Source: Flectonema sp. DT1601 (Eukaryota; Euglenozoa; Diplonemea; Diplonemida; Diplonemidae). Taken from it: 64,000 nt of DNA. The translations under genes and the position numbers were made by a program. How positions within the stretch are numbered: position 1 is the stretch's first letter; every line of letters begins with the position of its first letter. Where the stretch lies: NCBI GenBank assembly GCA_964019425.1, contig OZ025790.1:806001-870000 (forward strand), read 5' to 3'. Under the pieces are notes generated by a model. That model worked only from the letters and a program-made list of their open reading frames with translations, was not told where the DNA came from and did no database searches. Of this stretch, positions 14,242 to 23,152 are shown piece by piece.

Positions 14242-15969
14242 CCCTTTAATAAGAGGCCAAAAACCCTGTTTTTGAGAAAAATCGAAAAATTTGACAAAGG
14301 GGAAAAGGGGTGTGGGGAAAAATACAAAAAAATTACAGGGTGAAAGACACCCCCCCGCGCATTGAAAAAAAACTGAGGTCAGCCCGCAAGGGGGCCAAAA
14401 TAACTTGAGAAAATGCAACAACAGCCTAAAAAAACACTGTTGCTTAGGACCCCTGGGTTCGCTTTGATTTTAGCAATGTTGTAGGAGTAGAGTGCTTCCG
14501 TTTCATGTTTTTCGGTGGGATATGATTGTGTGTAGCAAAGGTATGGTTGTTGCAAACAGGGGCTGAATACTTGTCAATATTTTCGTGATATTGTTCGAAG
14601 CAGGGATCCATGCATAAGAAAACCTCGCTTTTTGAACAAGAAGTCGATGACCTTACTTTTTTTGAGAACAAATCCGTGAACTGCAGTCCCCAAAAATATC
14701 AAATTTTCGTAGGTAGTGACATTTTGTGTGAGTTTGGTGTGTTCCATGACCAATAAGTTGAGAACATGGCCTTTTTTTGAACTGAGCATATGTCCCGACG
14801 TCTTTTTCAGACTTCTTTTGGAGGGTGAAAACATTGAAGATAGAAATCTCTAACAAGTAGTGAAAGACTTTCAGGGTCCAGCGTTTTGTCATCAGAGTTC
14901 TTCTTGCCTTCCCCCTGATACCGTCTACGAGGTCAACACCACCCATTAGTTTGTTGTACTGATGGATCTGTACCGGTAAGTCGATGGTCACTTTTTGATG
15001 GATTTCCTTATTTTAGTCCATCACGTGGCTGTCTCATAATTCTCCTCGAGAGGCAATGTGCTGAAGACATGTACTTCTTTTGGATTGCCCCTGAATATAT
15101 GTGATGCACATTGTGCATTATGTGATGCACATTGTGCTAGGACTGAAAGTACGAGGCAGAGAACTTCTCCACCCGTCCCTGCGCCTCCGCCTTATTGATC
15201 TCGGACCATTTGGGAACTATTGTTTCCCAAAAGCTGTGGATTTTGTAGAGCTTGTCAGCAGGTACGGGGTTGGTGACGGTGTAAAACTTTAGATTGGTTC
15301 GAATTTAGAGGAACCGATCTCAGGAAGCGAAGTGGGGTGTGTACGCCGGGTCTGATGTACCGTTCCTGTAATCTGAGATATTTGGTTTATTACAGAGACC
15401 CACGAGGATATTGAGAGTTTGAGTTCAGCTACGTTAAGATTGAGTGCCTAGTTGTTGCTGCAGTGCGAAATCATCTCATCACCTTTGGGGTGAACACAAG
15501 TTAAAATTTCTGCAGTTCCTTCATCAATTTCAGGTCTGACATGTTCTGCAAGGACCGCCGAAACGTGTGTCGTTTTACCTTGGTGATTTTCTTGCTCCAT
15601 TTCAGAGGGGAAATGCTTGGCTCTATTGTACTCTCTTCATCGCTCGAAGAAGACTCAGGAGCACCCAAATCTGGGATAGGTGACCCTACTGAATCATTTT
15701 CGATGGAAATAGTTTTAGGGATTTTAATTTTTGGCTGAAAACATGGGATAGTCATGGGCAACCTGGCTAAGACTGTTCCCAGTGCAGAAAAAAAAAAATG
15801 AACTTTTTCTCAGAAAAAGCTGGTGATTTTTGCAGCACGATCCCACATAAAATTTGTCGTTTTTGGGCAGCTCTGGCTCCACCCTTGTACTCACAAGGTA
15901 CATTTTTCCCCTTTGTCAAAAAAAAAAAAACGCGAAAGGCCCCTATAGTGGCCTTCAGGGCTTAAAGGG
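14242..15969 (-). mobile_element. Decayed piggyBac transposon
   Basis: The 1,728-bp insertion is found by comparing the protease upstream region with copy A: the uninserted sequence continues exactly across the gap. Ends are CCCTTTAA and TTAAAGGG (8-bp terminal inverted repeats), flanked by the 4-bp direct repeat ATAA at 14238-14241 and 15970-15973. piggyBac elements normally duplicate TTAA, so the target is a variant. Internal coding fragments confirm the family. Lengths of A and C runs and many stops show that it no longer encodes a whole transposase. Confidence 0.85.
14444..15761 (-). pseudogene. piggyBac transposase remnants
   Basis: The N-terminal fragment (15761-15501) is acidic and Ser-rich, as is usual for piggyBac transposases. 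The C-terminal fragment (14991-14653) contains QYNKLMGGVDLVDGIRGKAR, matching the conserved YN-x-x-MGGVDxxD motif, followed by the W-x6-YLLE helix. A last fragment in another frame (14671-14444) has CSKSEVFLCMDPCFEQYHEN, the cysteine-rich C-terminal signature. The fragments lie in different frames, so there are at least two frame shifts, and the catalytic core between 15500 and 14992 is not recognisable. Confidence 0.85.
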
Positions 15970-16170
15970 ATAAAATAAAATAAAACAAAATACAACATTA
16001 TATCGATCCAGGAGGGACAAGTCAAGCAGAAGCTCCAGTGAAAGTCTGTAAACTCGCTCTCTAAAACTCGACACAAGGGGACAACCCCAATGTCGGTGGC
16101 AGTCTTCATTTTTTAGAACATCCTGAGAAATACCTGAAATAACAAGTAATGGAAACATTAAATAATCTTC
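15970..16170 (-). other. Protease leader relic, second copy
   Basis: Homologous to 9256-9450 but with visible substitutions and a 10-bp insertion, whereas the protease units further downstream show no differences. It again contains ATG-AAG-ACT-GCC in the minus direction near 16109. Confidence 0.6.
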
Positions 16171-16445
16171 AGCATCCCATTCATCCCAACATCAGGTGAA
16201 GTATTTTCACTTCAACGGCAGCTAAATTTGTTGATCCGAAAGCAAGCCCGAAAAGCAACTTACCAGAAAAGAAGAATGAAATTGAGCCGTTGATCTTGTT
16301 CTGTAATTCCTATTGAGGAGATGAAGTACAATGGGTTCAAGAATCACCTACTCCTTCAGGATTAACACTGAAGAACTGTTGACGTAAAAAAAAAGATACA
16401 AAAGAAAAACGAACATCCGATGCTATTCTGAAAACCTCCACACAT
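16168..16445. repeat. Relic of the LRR-gene upstream flank
   Basis: About 280 bp match 37157-37437, the region upstream of the LRR gene at 35850, with small indels; the first 40 bp also match 59359-59397 upstream of the second LRR gene. No LRR coding sequence follows here, so only the flank was copied or kept. Confidence 0.75.
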
Positions 16446-17084
16446 GCGAGTATCATTTTCTCTATTATGGATCGCAACAGAATCACGACACAGAAAACAT
16501 AAGAGTTGTGAATAAACCTGATACAGAACAACTCTTAGAACAACTATGAATTACTATAAAACTATCACCGCAAAGGATACAAAAGAAAAGAAGAACGCCC
16601 GAAACTTTCCCAATCTCCCCCTCGGGCGGAATTGATTGTTTAAAAAAAAGAATTGGCAAACTTCACTTTTTACTTTTTTACTCACACTTTTGTTTTGTTT
16701 GTGTGCAACCGGTACAAAATCCTAATAAAGGAATAGGTTTGCTACGCTGCCACAATTCTCTTTCTACCGAATAATGGGTTTTGTAGGTACAAAAGAAAAA
16801 AAAAAAAAAAAAAAGAGAAAAAAAAAGAGAGAAAATTGAGCGAATAAACGCGGTCGGGTTCATATACCTCACCATTACATTAATGAGAGCTTGTATGATA
16901 TTGAGATAAACGTATATTGGAAGTTAACACATTGTCATAAGCGAAAAAAAAAAAAATGAAAAAAAGAAAAAGAGGAAGAATGTAACCTCGTGTGATTAAT
17001 ACCAATACGTGAAATATGTACTTTTAGTTACAAATAATACTTGCTAACAGTTCTGACGATCATAGATGTCAGTTACAATATGAA
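16446..17084. other. Spacer with no recognised gene
   Basis: AT-rich, with A runs at 16797-16815 and 16946-16957. Nothing supportable is seen. Confidence 0.5.
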
Positions 17085-17268
17085 TAAAAATACAGTGCTC
17101 TGATGTTCCATAAAACACTACGGAATACTTATCCCTCTTAAGCCTTCATCAGTAAGTTCTAAGGGACTTCATTCCAGTTTATAATAAGAAATCGGATCCA
17201 ACAATTGTGGTCTATTTCAAAAGAACTGATTTTTCTATGTTCATAGTTTATATTAATCAGTATCAGAC

Positions 17269-17304
<36 letters not shown>

Positions 17305-17522
17305 ATCAATCAATCAATCAAATACAAAAATTTGCAGGACAATAAACAAACTAATGGTTGCTTTCGGGCTGTCCTACTCATCGCGTTTGCCCTTATCAGC
17401 CCTTCTCTGCTGTATTAGTAAGAATATGAGTTTATTATAAAAAAGTGCACTAAATTAAAACATAAAAAAAAAAAAGAAAAATTATAAAAAAACACATTGT
17501 TCTGCTGTTCCATAATACACTC
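17085..17522. repeat. Tail fragments of the Josephin-bearing repeat
   Basis: 17096-17245 and 17402-17520 are partial copies of the 3' UTR of the element at 17538-18554, sharing the TGTTCCATAA, CCTTCATCAGTAAGTTCTA and GTGCACTAAA stretches. Between them lies a long A run (17274-17301) followed by an ATCA microsatellite. A truncated retroposed origin is likely. Confidence 0.65.
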
Positions 17523-17537
17523 TGCTGTATTAGTTAG

Positions 17538-18554
17538 AATATGAGTTTGTTATAAAAAAGTGCACTAAAATAAAATATAAAAAAGAAAAGTTATAAAAAC
17601 ACATTGTTCTGCTGTTCCATAATACACTGTGGAATACGTAGTTTCAGGCCTTAATCTTATACTACTTGTCCCTCTTAGGCCTTCATCAGTAAGTTCTGAG
17701 GGACTTCATTCCAGTTAAATAATAAATCGGATCCATCAATTGGTCTATTTCAAAAGAACTGATTTCTTAATGTCCATCGGAGCTCGCCAGGACGGGCTAG
17801 CATATATTTGCTTTTGATCAGCGTTCTATCTCTTCTACATCTGTTCGTTTTATTACGAGTGCGAGTTCTCCTTCATCGGAGCTGTAGTCGTCTTTCTTGC
17901 GCTTTTCCTTAGTGTTGGTGAGGAGTAGAATTCCTTCATTCGAGGGTGCCATGGTACAGTCGTTATCATTATTATTATCCTGCAGAGTTTTTCTTAAAAT
18001 CATGTGAAAACAATATTCTGGGCGTTTAAAATGTCTGTCAAAATGGTCGAATGATAATCGTCGGTCTGTCGCTCCTTTGAGAATGTCTCTAACAATAATG
18101 GAATCAAAGGAGACAAGGGCCACCATGTAGTGTGACATTCTAGCACCAGCTTTGTTTAAAATGAATGCGGCGGCTATTGTTGGGTAGTCCATAGAACTGG
18201 GATCTACATATTGGTGGATTTCCCTGTTGAGTTTATGTTTACTTGCTACCCCCAGAACGGTTAAAGAGAACCAGCCATCCGGGGATGGTTTTTGCTCGTT
18301 GCTGCCAGGTTCTACTTTTTGATGTTCTTCGTAGAATGTTTGTTGTAGTTCTTGCAAATAGCTGAAATTAATTCGGTCAAGATAAAGATGGTCTGCAACA
18401 AAATTCAGCGATGCCCATCCACACTCACCTCCGATTAGACCTTCCCCTGAAGATTGATGTGATTGTATTGGGAATCGTTTGTCTAAGGTGTGAAGTGTGG
18501 AACTTTTATGATTAATGGTGTCTTTTTCGTCGCTTACAGGGATACCATGATTAT
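17538..18554 (-). mobile_element. 5'-truncated retroposon-like element
   Basis: This 1,017-bp unit is flanked by 15-bp direct repeats (TGCTGTATTAGTTAG at 17523-17537 and 18555-18569), which look like target site duplications. A shorter copy with the same 3' end lies at 55175-55708, and tail fragments occur at 17096, 17402 and 56165. A shared 3' end, variable 5' truncation and target duplications are typical of target-primed retroposition. No reverse transcriptase is visible, so the exact family is unknown. Confidence 0.7.
17818..18554 (-). CDS. Josephin-like cysteine protease domain in a repeat (5' end missing)
   Basis: The frame is open from the 5' edge of the element and ends at the TGA at 17818; no ATG starts it. 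The order of motifs matches the Josephin (ataxin-3 type) deubiquitinase fold: a Cys motif GLIGGECGWASLNFVADHLY near 18440, then DGWFSLTVLGVASKHKL near 18280, then the His motif RMSHYMVALVSFDSIIVRD near 18130 with a downstream Asp, then PEYCFHMIL. After that comes a charged Asp/Lys tail. It would cut ubiquitin-like substrates if active. The identification rests on motif order and predicted fold, so it needs a profile search. A copy of the tail lies at 55452-55700. Confidence 0.55.
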
Positions 18555-18569
18555 TGCTGTATTAGTTAG

Positions 18570-19593
18570 TTAGCTAACAAGTCCTTCAGACTACCGAGTA
18601 TCGGTTAGGTAGACCCTCAAAGAAAACCTGATAGCTTTTTGAGGGTCTCCAGTACTGCGGTGGGAGGATATTATTAGAACAGTTGTTAGACGTTGCAAGA
18701 AAAAAAGAAAAAAATCGAAGTTTGTTCAAAAAATAAAGAGAGACAAAAAAAAATAAGTGTCAACCGCCAAATCGAAAAATACAACACAAGGTCATTCATT
18801 TGTAGGTGTGGAAAAAGAATAAAAAAAAATACGAAGATGGGGATGAGCGGAAAAACGCAACACACAAAAAAAAAAAAAAAAAGAGAAAAGAGAGAAATTT
18901 GCTGCTATGTAATTGATCGAGGGGAAAAAAAAAAAAAAAAAAGAAACAAAATCGAAAAATAACAAACCGATCATCAACAGTTTCCTTTTAATGATTAATC
19001 ACTGGTGTGGAAAAGGAACGGGTGAAACATCGACAAGAAAGTCTCAACAGGAAATACCATTTGAAAGGAAACCTTGTGAACCATTTTACCTTATCTTTTT
19101 TTTTCTTTTCATCTCGAAGACACGTTTTACGAGCGAAAAGAAAATTGCGGCAACAAATTGCGGCAACTTAAACGGTAACATCCCTTGCTTTTTAGGCTTG
19201 TTTCCGGTTGCACAAACAAAATTCTTTTGTACCAATGTAGTCAGAGAAGAAACTGTTTAAGTTGACTTCCCCACCCCCCAGATTGTGTCTGCGTAACGAA
19301 ATATAAGTCAAGTACCGAATGATTTCTAACCCCCTTTAAGCTTGATAATACAGAAGCTACCCTCCCCCTCCACCTTTCCTTATCAAAAACGTATCTAATC
19401 AAAGCAGATAATATCCTTATACTTAGCTGATCACAGACAGTATCACCGGAGGCACAAGAAGGGAAAACAGATGACATTTCGACCATAATAAATTAAGAGA
19501 CTTTAATACCGACTTCATCGGTTTAAATAATAATAATAAATTATAATAATAAGGAACAATAACAACATTATAAAATATGAACAAGCCAACAAA
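18570..19593. other. Spacer with hairpin and A-rich runs
   Basis: No gene is supportable. A perfect 11-bp inverted repeat (AGACCCTCAAA at 18611-18621 and its complement at 18638-18648) can form a hairpin with a 16-nt loop. Long A runs at 18867-18885 and 18924-18942 create apparent Lys-rich frames on plus that I reject. Confidence 0.5.
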
Positions 19594-21084
19594 TCACTCA
19601 TTAGGAGGAGGGGTCATAATTCCATCACGTGGCGTGACTGGTAAAGAGCCGATCACGGTGGTGGTTGCCTCTGATGGTGCGTCCCTCTCTTCACAACAAA
19701 GCCATTTGCCAAAGTCAGACCAGAATCCCTTGCTATGCTCATGAACATCTTTGAAATCAGTCACAGCGTGCTTAATATCTGATAATTTAACTTTTCCAGC
19801 ACGGAGACCTCCCTCATATAGATAAGGAATGTGACTGAAAGCCTTTCTCTGTAAGAACGATATTCCCATCATCTCAACACAAATCATGAAGTCTTGAATA
19901 CCAGTAGCTATTTGATCTTTCGACCAACCACCGTTTTCATGGTCGTGAATCCATCCTGTCTTTACACAAAACCCAATAAATATACCTTGCCAAAAGCATA
20001 AAAATACAACTAATTTTATTGCTATGAATTTTGATGTCGGATTCCTGTCTTTTAGAATTCCTTTTGTCGCTAAATAGAAATAAAACAAACAGGTAAAAGC
20101 GATTGTTACCGACAAATTCTCAACCAAAAGCAACCAAGGATAACTGTTCTCTCCGTAATTAAACATTTCGTCTTCGTCGTATTTATCAAGAGCTTTGCAC
20201 AAGATCGCAACTAACGTGCAGATTGGCTTCAGAAGGACGTATTGCATAATACAGCATCTCCAAGCGTTTATGATGTACCGATCAACGCTAACTGGTTTAA
20301 AAAAACACAATGGAAAAGGATGCTTCAATACTGCTGTACCAGAACGTTTAAGTTTCTTAGCTGCGGGTTTGTCTCCGCCGAGGTACTCAACAATCAAACA
20401 GAAGAATGTGTACAAAACAAAAGCTTCATAGCAATCTCTAACGAGGTTAATGTAAATAGCAGCACTGCTGTAAAATTTTAAAGCGAAACAAGAACATATT
20501 GAATAGACTGGGACGAGTATCAGAATTCGAATTATTTTCCGCTGCTCCGACGGATTAGTATAACACGTGAGGTGAAGATGAATTTGAAAAGCAGTGAAAG
20601 TGGTTGAGAAGAAAGTACACCAAACTGCACACCACAATGCTGGTTGCTGATTGTCCCAAATCCCTGCTGAAAACAACCATATCCCTACACCAGTTAATGC
20701 AAGGAGGTTGACTATGCTAAATATGACGAATATTTGAAAAAGTAATTTAGTTCTACCTTTACCAGTGTCCGATGCCCATCCGCTATACTGACTGTCACCT
20801 CTATTTCTCGTATCGATTTCTTCTTTTAATGATATCGCTACCGTCTGTGATCCGTATTCCATTGGCCTGTCTTTAGATAAAAGTTTTTCATTCGGTTTAT
20901 CCTCCTCTTGTGGTGGCATCACTTTAAAGTCGACATCTTTTGTTATATTTTCATCTTGCTGTTCTTGTAAATGCTCTGCATGCCCAATTGGTATAACTTT
21001 TTCTTCCTTTGATCCATATCCTACTTCCTTCTCTATTGGTACGAGTCGTGCTGTCGGTTTGGTATTCTCCGAGTCGGATCCCAT
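19594..21084 (-). CDS. TMEM184/DUF300-family seven-TM protein
   Basis: The start is the ATG at 21084; an upstream TTG is not used because a splice acceptor lies between them. The product is 496 residues. The first 115 or so are polar and cytosolic; after that about seven hydrophobic segments follow. Family marks of the Ost-alpha/TMEM184 group (solute_trans_a) are visible: HLTCYTNPSEQRKIIRILIL, then RDCYEAFVLYTFFCLIVEYLGG, and a later segment with ENLSVTIAFTCLFYFYL. The family is linked to organic solute transport and membrane trafficking; the substrate here is unknown. The C-terminus is acidic/polar and Pro-rich. Length and topology fit the family well. Confidence 0.9.
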   Translation of the reverse strand: MGSDSENTKPTARLVPIEKEVGYGSKEEKVIPIGHAEHLQEQQDENITKDVDFKVMPPQEEDKPNEKLLSKDRPMEYGSQTVAISLKEEIDTRNRGDSQYSGWASDTGKGRTKLLFQIFVIFSIVNLLALTGVGIWLFSAGIWDNQQPALWCAVWCTFFSTTFTAFQIHLHLTCYTNPSEQRKIIRILILVPVYSICSCFALKFYSSAAIYINLVRDCYEAFVLYTFFCLIVEYLGGDKPAAKKLKRSGTAVLKHPFPLCFFKPVSVDRYIINAWRCCIMQYVLLKPICTLVAILCKALDKYDEDEMFNYGENSYPWLLLVENLSVTIAFTCLFYFYLATKGILKDRNPTSKFIAIKLVVFLCFWQGIFIGFCVKTGWIHDHENGGWSKDQIATGIQDFMICVEMMGISFLQRKAFSHIPYLYEGGLRAGKVKLSDIKHAVTDFKDVHEHSKGFWSDFGKWLCCEERDAPSEATTTVIGSLPVTPRDGIMTPPPNE

Positions 21085-21150
21085 TGTTGTTGTTGTTGTC
21101 TGAGTAGGTTGATAAAACAAAGAAATAATTCAAAAAAAGAAAATAATAAT
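21085..21150 (-). promoter_or_regulatory. Trans-splice acceptor of the TMEM184 gene
   Basis: On the minus strand a T-rich tract (TTTTCTTTTTTTGAATTATTTCTTTG) is followed by CCTACTCAG, with the AG at 21100-21101 and then only 15 nt, (ACA)5, before the ATG. A 15-nt leader fits addition of a spliced leader and not a normal promoter-proximal UTR. Confidence 0.65.
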
Positions 21151-21273
21151 CTCCTTTGCGATGAGTAAATTAGAAGAAAGTTTAACGTAAGTACTAAAAC
21201 GTTGTAAGGACCGCGACGAGTCTTGAGGGTTCTACATCGATAGATCTACGATTATAATAAGGAACAGGAACCT

Positions 21274-22743
21274 TTACAACCAACACCTTGGATACAGGAA
21301 ACCCTTATGCTCAGCAGTCACTGTTACCTGATCAGTACAGTTTTGTGTATAGTTAGCAGGCCAGCCAGTTTGAAAAACGGTTTTCGCGATTTCAGAAAGT
21401 CGAACTTTCATACTATTGAAAATATGAGGTTCCCGTTTAGAGAGATCGACTCTCTCTGAAGGATCATTTATAATATTAAATAAACATCCGTCAGGACAAC
21501 CCGAATCGTTAAATTTCCCACATTCAGTCGACTCATTTGGGTACGTACGGGAAGTCCAAATCCCGTCATTCAGATTACCGACAATATACTTCCATTGTCC
21601 TTTAATTAAACCTTGACCAGTTGGGAAGTTTAAAGAACCCTCGTAATCAACAGAGAGTGGGATTTCAACCCTTGGAGAAGTACTGTTCTTACCAGACAAT
21701 AGATCCCAAACATTAAGGCTATCTATATCAGGTAATCCTGGTTGATCGTCTTCTTCATTAACTCCAGCGAGGTGTGCAAAAGTTGAATACCAATCAGCTA
21801 CGTGTATGTATCCATCAAGCTTCATTCCTGACATGTTTTTTGGAATCAGACCCCCAGAAGCGAATGCTCCAACTCTAACACCCCCTTCATAATCAGTGTG
21901 CTTACCTCCTCTGAGAGGATAATTATTCGAAGCACACCCCTCAATGGCTGATGCTCCACCATTATCAGCACTGTAGATTACAAGAGTGTTATCCCACAGA
22001 TTATTATTTTTTAAAGCCGTCGTTAAGTTTCCAATAGAGTCATCCAACACTCTAACCATTGCCTGGTAGATCCTTCTTTGAGAATTAATTGAACTATTTA
22101 AATATATATCTGGTACTTCGTAGGGGAAATGAGTGTTTTGATAGGCAGCATATAGGAACAATGGTTTTGTCTTGTTGTGGTTGTTGATTATTTTTGTGAT
22201 CTCAGTCGTGTAAATGTAACTACCGTATGTTCCATTCCTTCCATAAGCTGGTGATAGATCCTGAAACAGATCGATACCGGCGGGTGTTTTTTGAGTGAAA
22301 TGATCTTCAGAACCCTGTAGGTATCCAATAGAAGTATCGAAACCTCTCATGGTCGGAACATTTTCTATAAATGTCGCGCCAAGGTGCCATTTTCCGACAT
22401 GATGCGTTGAGTATCCAGCTTGTTTTAATTTCAACGGAAGCATCGTAAATCGTAAATCAACACCACCTCCACTCTCAGCAGGATTTTGTTGATTTACGTG
22501 AATTGGAAGTCTACCAGTCATCAGGGAACTTCTAGTTGGGCTGCAATATTTATAAACATAATGTCTCTTCAGTTCGATACCGTCTCTGGCTAACTTGTCC
22601 ATGTTTGGGGAATACGCCTCTGGATTATCCTCAGTAAATCCCATGTTATAATAACCAACATCATCACCCAACAAGAAAATCAAATTTGGAAGCTGTGCTG
22701 CATGAGTCAGAGTACTGACAATCAGAAGCAATATAATCCTCAT
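21274..22743 (-). CDS. Arylsulfatase B-like sulfatase
   Basis: The product is 489 residues, started at the ATG at 22743 because it opens a clean signal peptide (MRIILLLIVSTLTHAAQ) and follows a splice acceptor by 17 nt. It is a type I sulfatase that hydrolyses sulfate esters of carbohydrates in the lysosome or outside the cell. Visible features: metal-binding Asp27-Asp28 (LLGDDVGY), the formylglycine cysteine Cys67 in CSPTRSSLMTGRLP, Lys/His in HHVGKWHLG, and DNGG with a downstream GGKHTDYEGGVRVGAF. Layout and spacing match ARSB/ARSI/ARSJ. Several N-glycosylation sequons occur. The catalytic set looks complete, so it should be active if a formylglycine-generating enzyme is present. Confidence 0.93.
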   Translation of the reverse strand: MRIILLLIVSTLTHAAQLPNLIFLLGDDVGYYNMGFTEDNPEAYSPNMDKLARDGIELKRHYVYKYCSPTRSSLMTGRLPIHVNQQNPAESGGGVDLRFTMLPLKLKQAGYSTHHVGKWHLGATFIENVPTMRGFDTSIGYLQGSEDHFTQKTPAGIDLFQDLSPAYGRNGTYGSYIYTTEITKIINNHNKTKPLFLYAAYQNTHFPYEVPDIYLNSSINSQRRIYQAMVRVLDDSIGNLTTALKNNNLWDNTLVIYSADNGGASAIEGCASNNYPLRGGKHTDYEGGVRVGAFASGGLIPKNMSGMKLDGYIHVADWYSTFAHLAGVNEEDDQPGLPDIDSLNVWDLLSGKNSTSPRVEIPLSVDYEGSLNFPTGQGLIKGQWKYIVGNLNDGIWTSRTYPNESTECGKFNDSGCPDGCLFNIINDPSERVDLSKREPHIFNSMKVRLSEIAKTVFQTGWPANYTQNCTDQVTVTAEHKGFLYPRCWL

Positions 22744-22800
22744 AAAGACCCTTGTGATCCCTGTTTTAAAATAAAAAAAAAGATGATACGTTTCTTTTTT
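22744..22800 (-). promoter_or_regulatory. Trans-splice acceptor of the sulfatase gene
   Basis: The minus strand reads ATCTTTTTTTTTATTTTAAA then ACAG, with the AG at 22761-22762 and 17 nt to the ATG. The pyrimidine tract directly before the AG fits a trans-splice site. Confidence 0.65.
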
Positions 22801-23152
22801 TTTTTTTTTCCATTTCTTTTTTACGTTTCTACTCGTTAAAAATACATGGGAGGTACACAAAGGGAAATGGTATTACATTTTTTTTAATTTTTTTTTTTTG
22901 TATTTTTTTTTTCCTCCCCCGATCAGGTAATAACAGGGAGAAGAGTAATAGAGGGACAAGGATGTGGGGTAAAAAAGAGAGATGTGAAGCAATTCTTCTC
23001 ACGATAACAAATACTATGTTAGAAGTGGGGGGGATGAATTCTACAAGTGGGAGAAGAACAAACTGTCAGACAGTGTGACAGAAGACAAACTAAAATACAA
23101 ACAGTGGGGTCATAGAATATGAAAAGACACATTGAGAGTTCTCTCTTATAAC
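22801..23152. other. Spacer with poly-T runs
   Basis: Contains T runs at 22796-22809 and near 22880-22910 on plus. No gene is seen. Confidence 0.5.

Noticed and set aside
18693-18962. Lys-rich plus-strand frame
   Set aside because: Produced by A runs; no domain, wrong direction.
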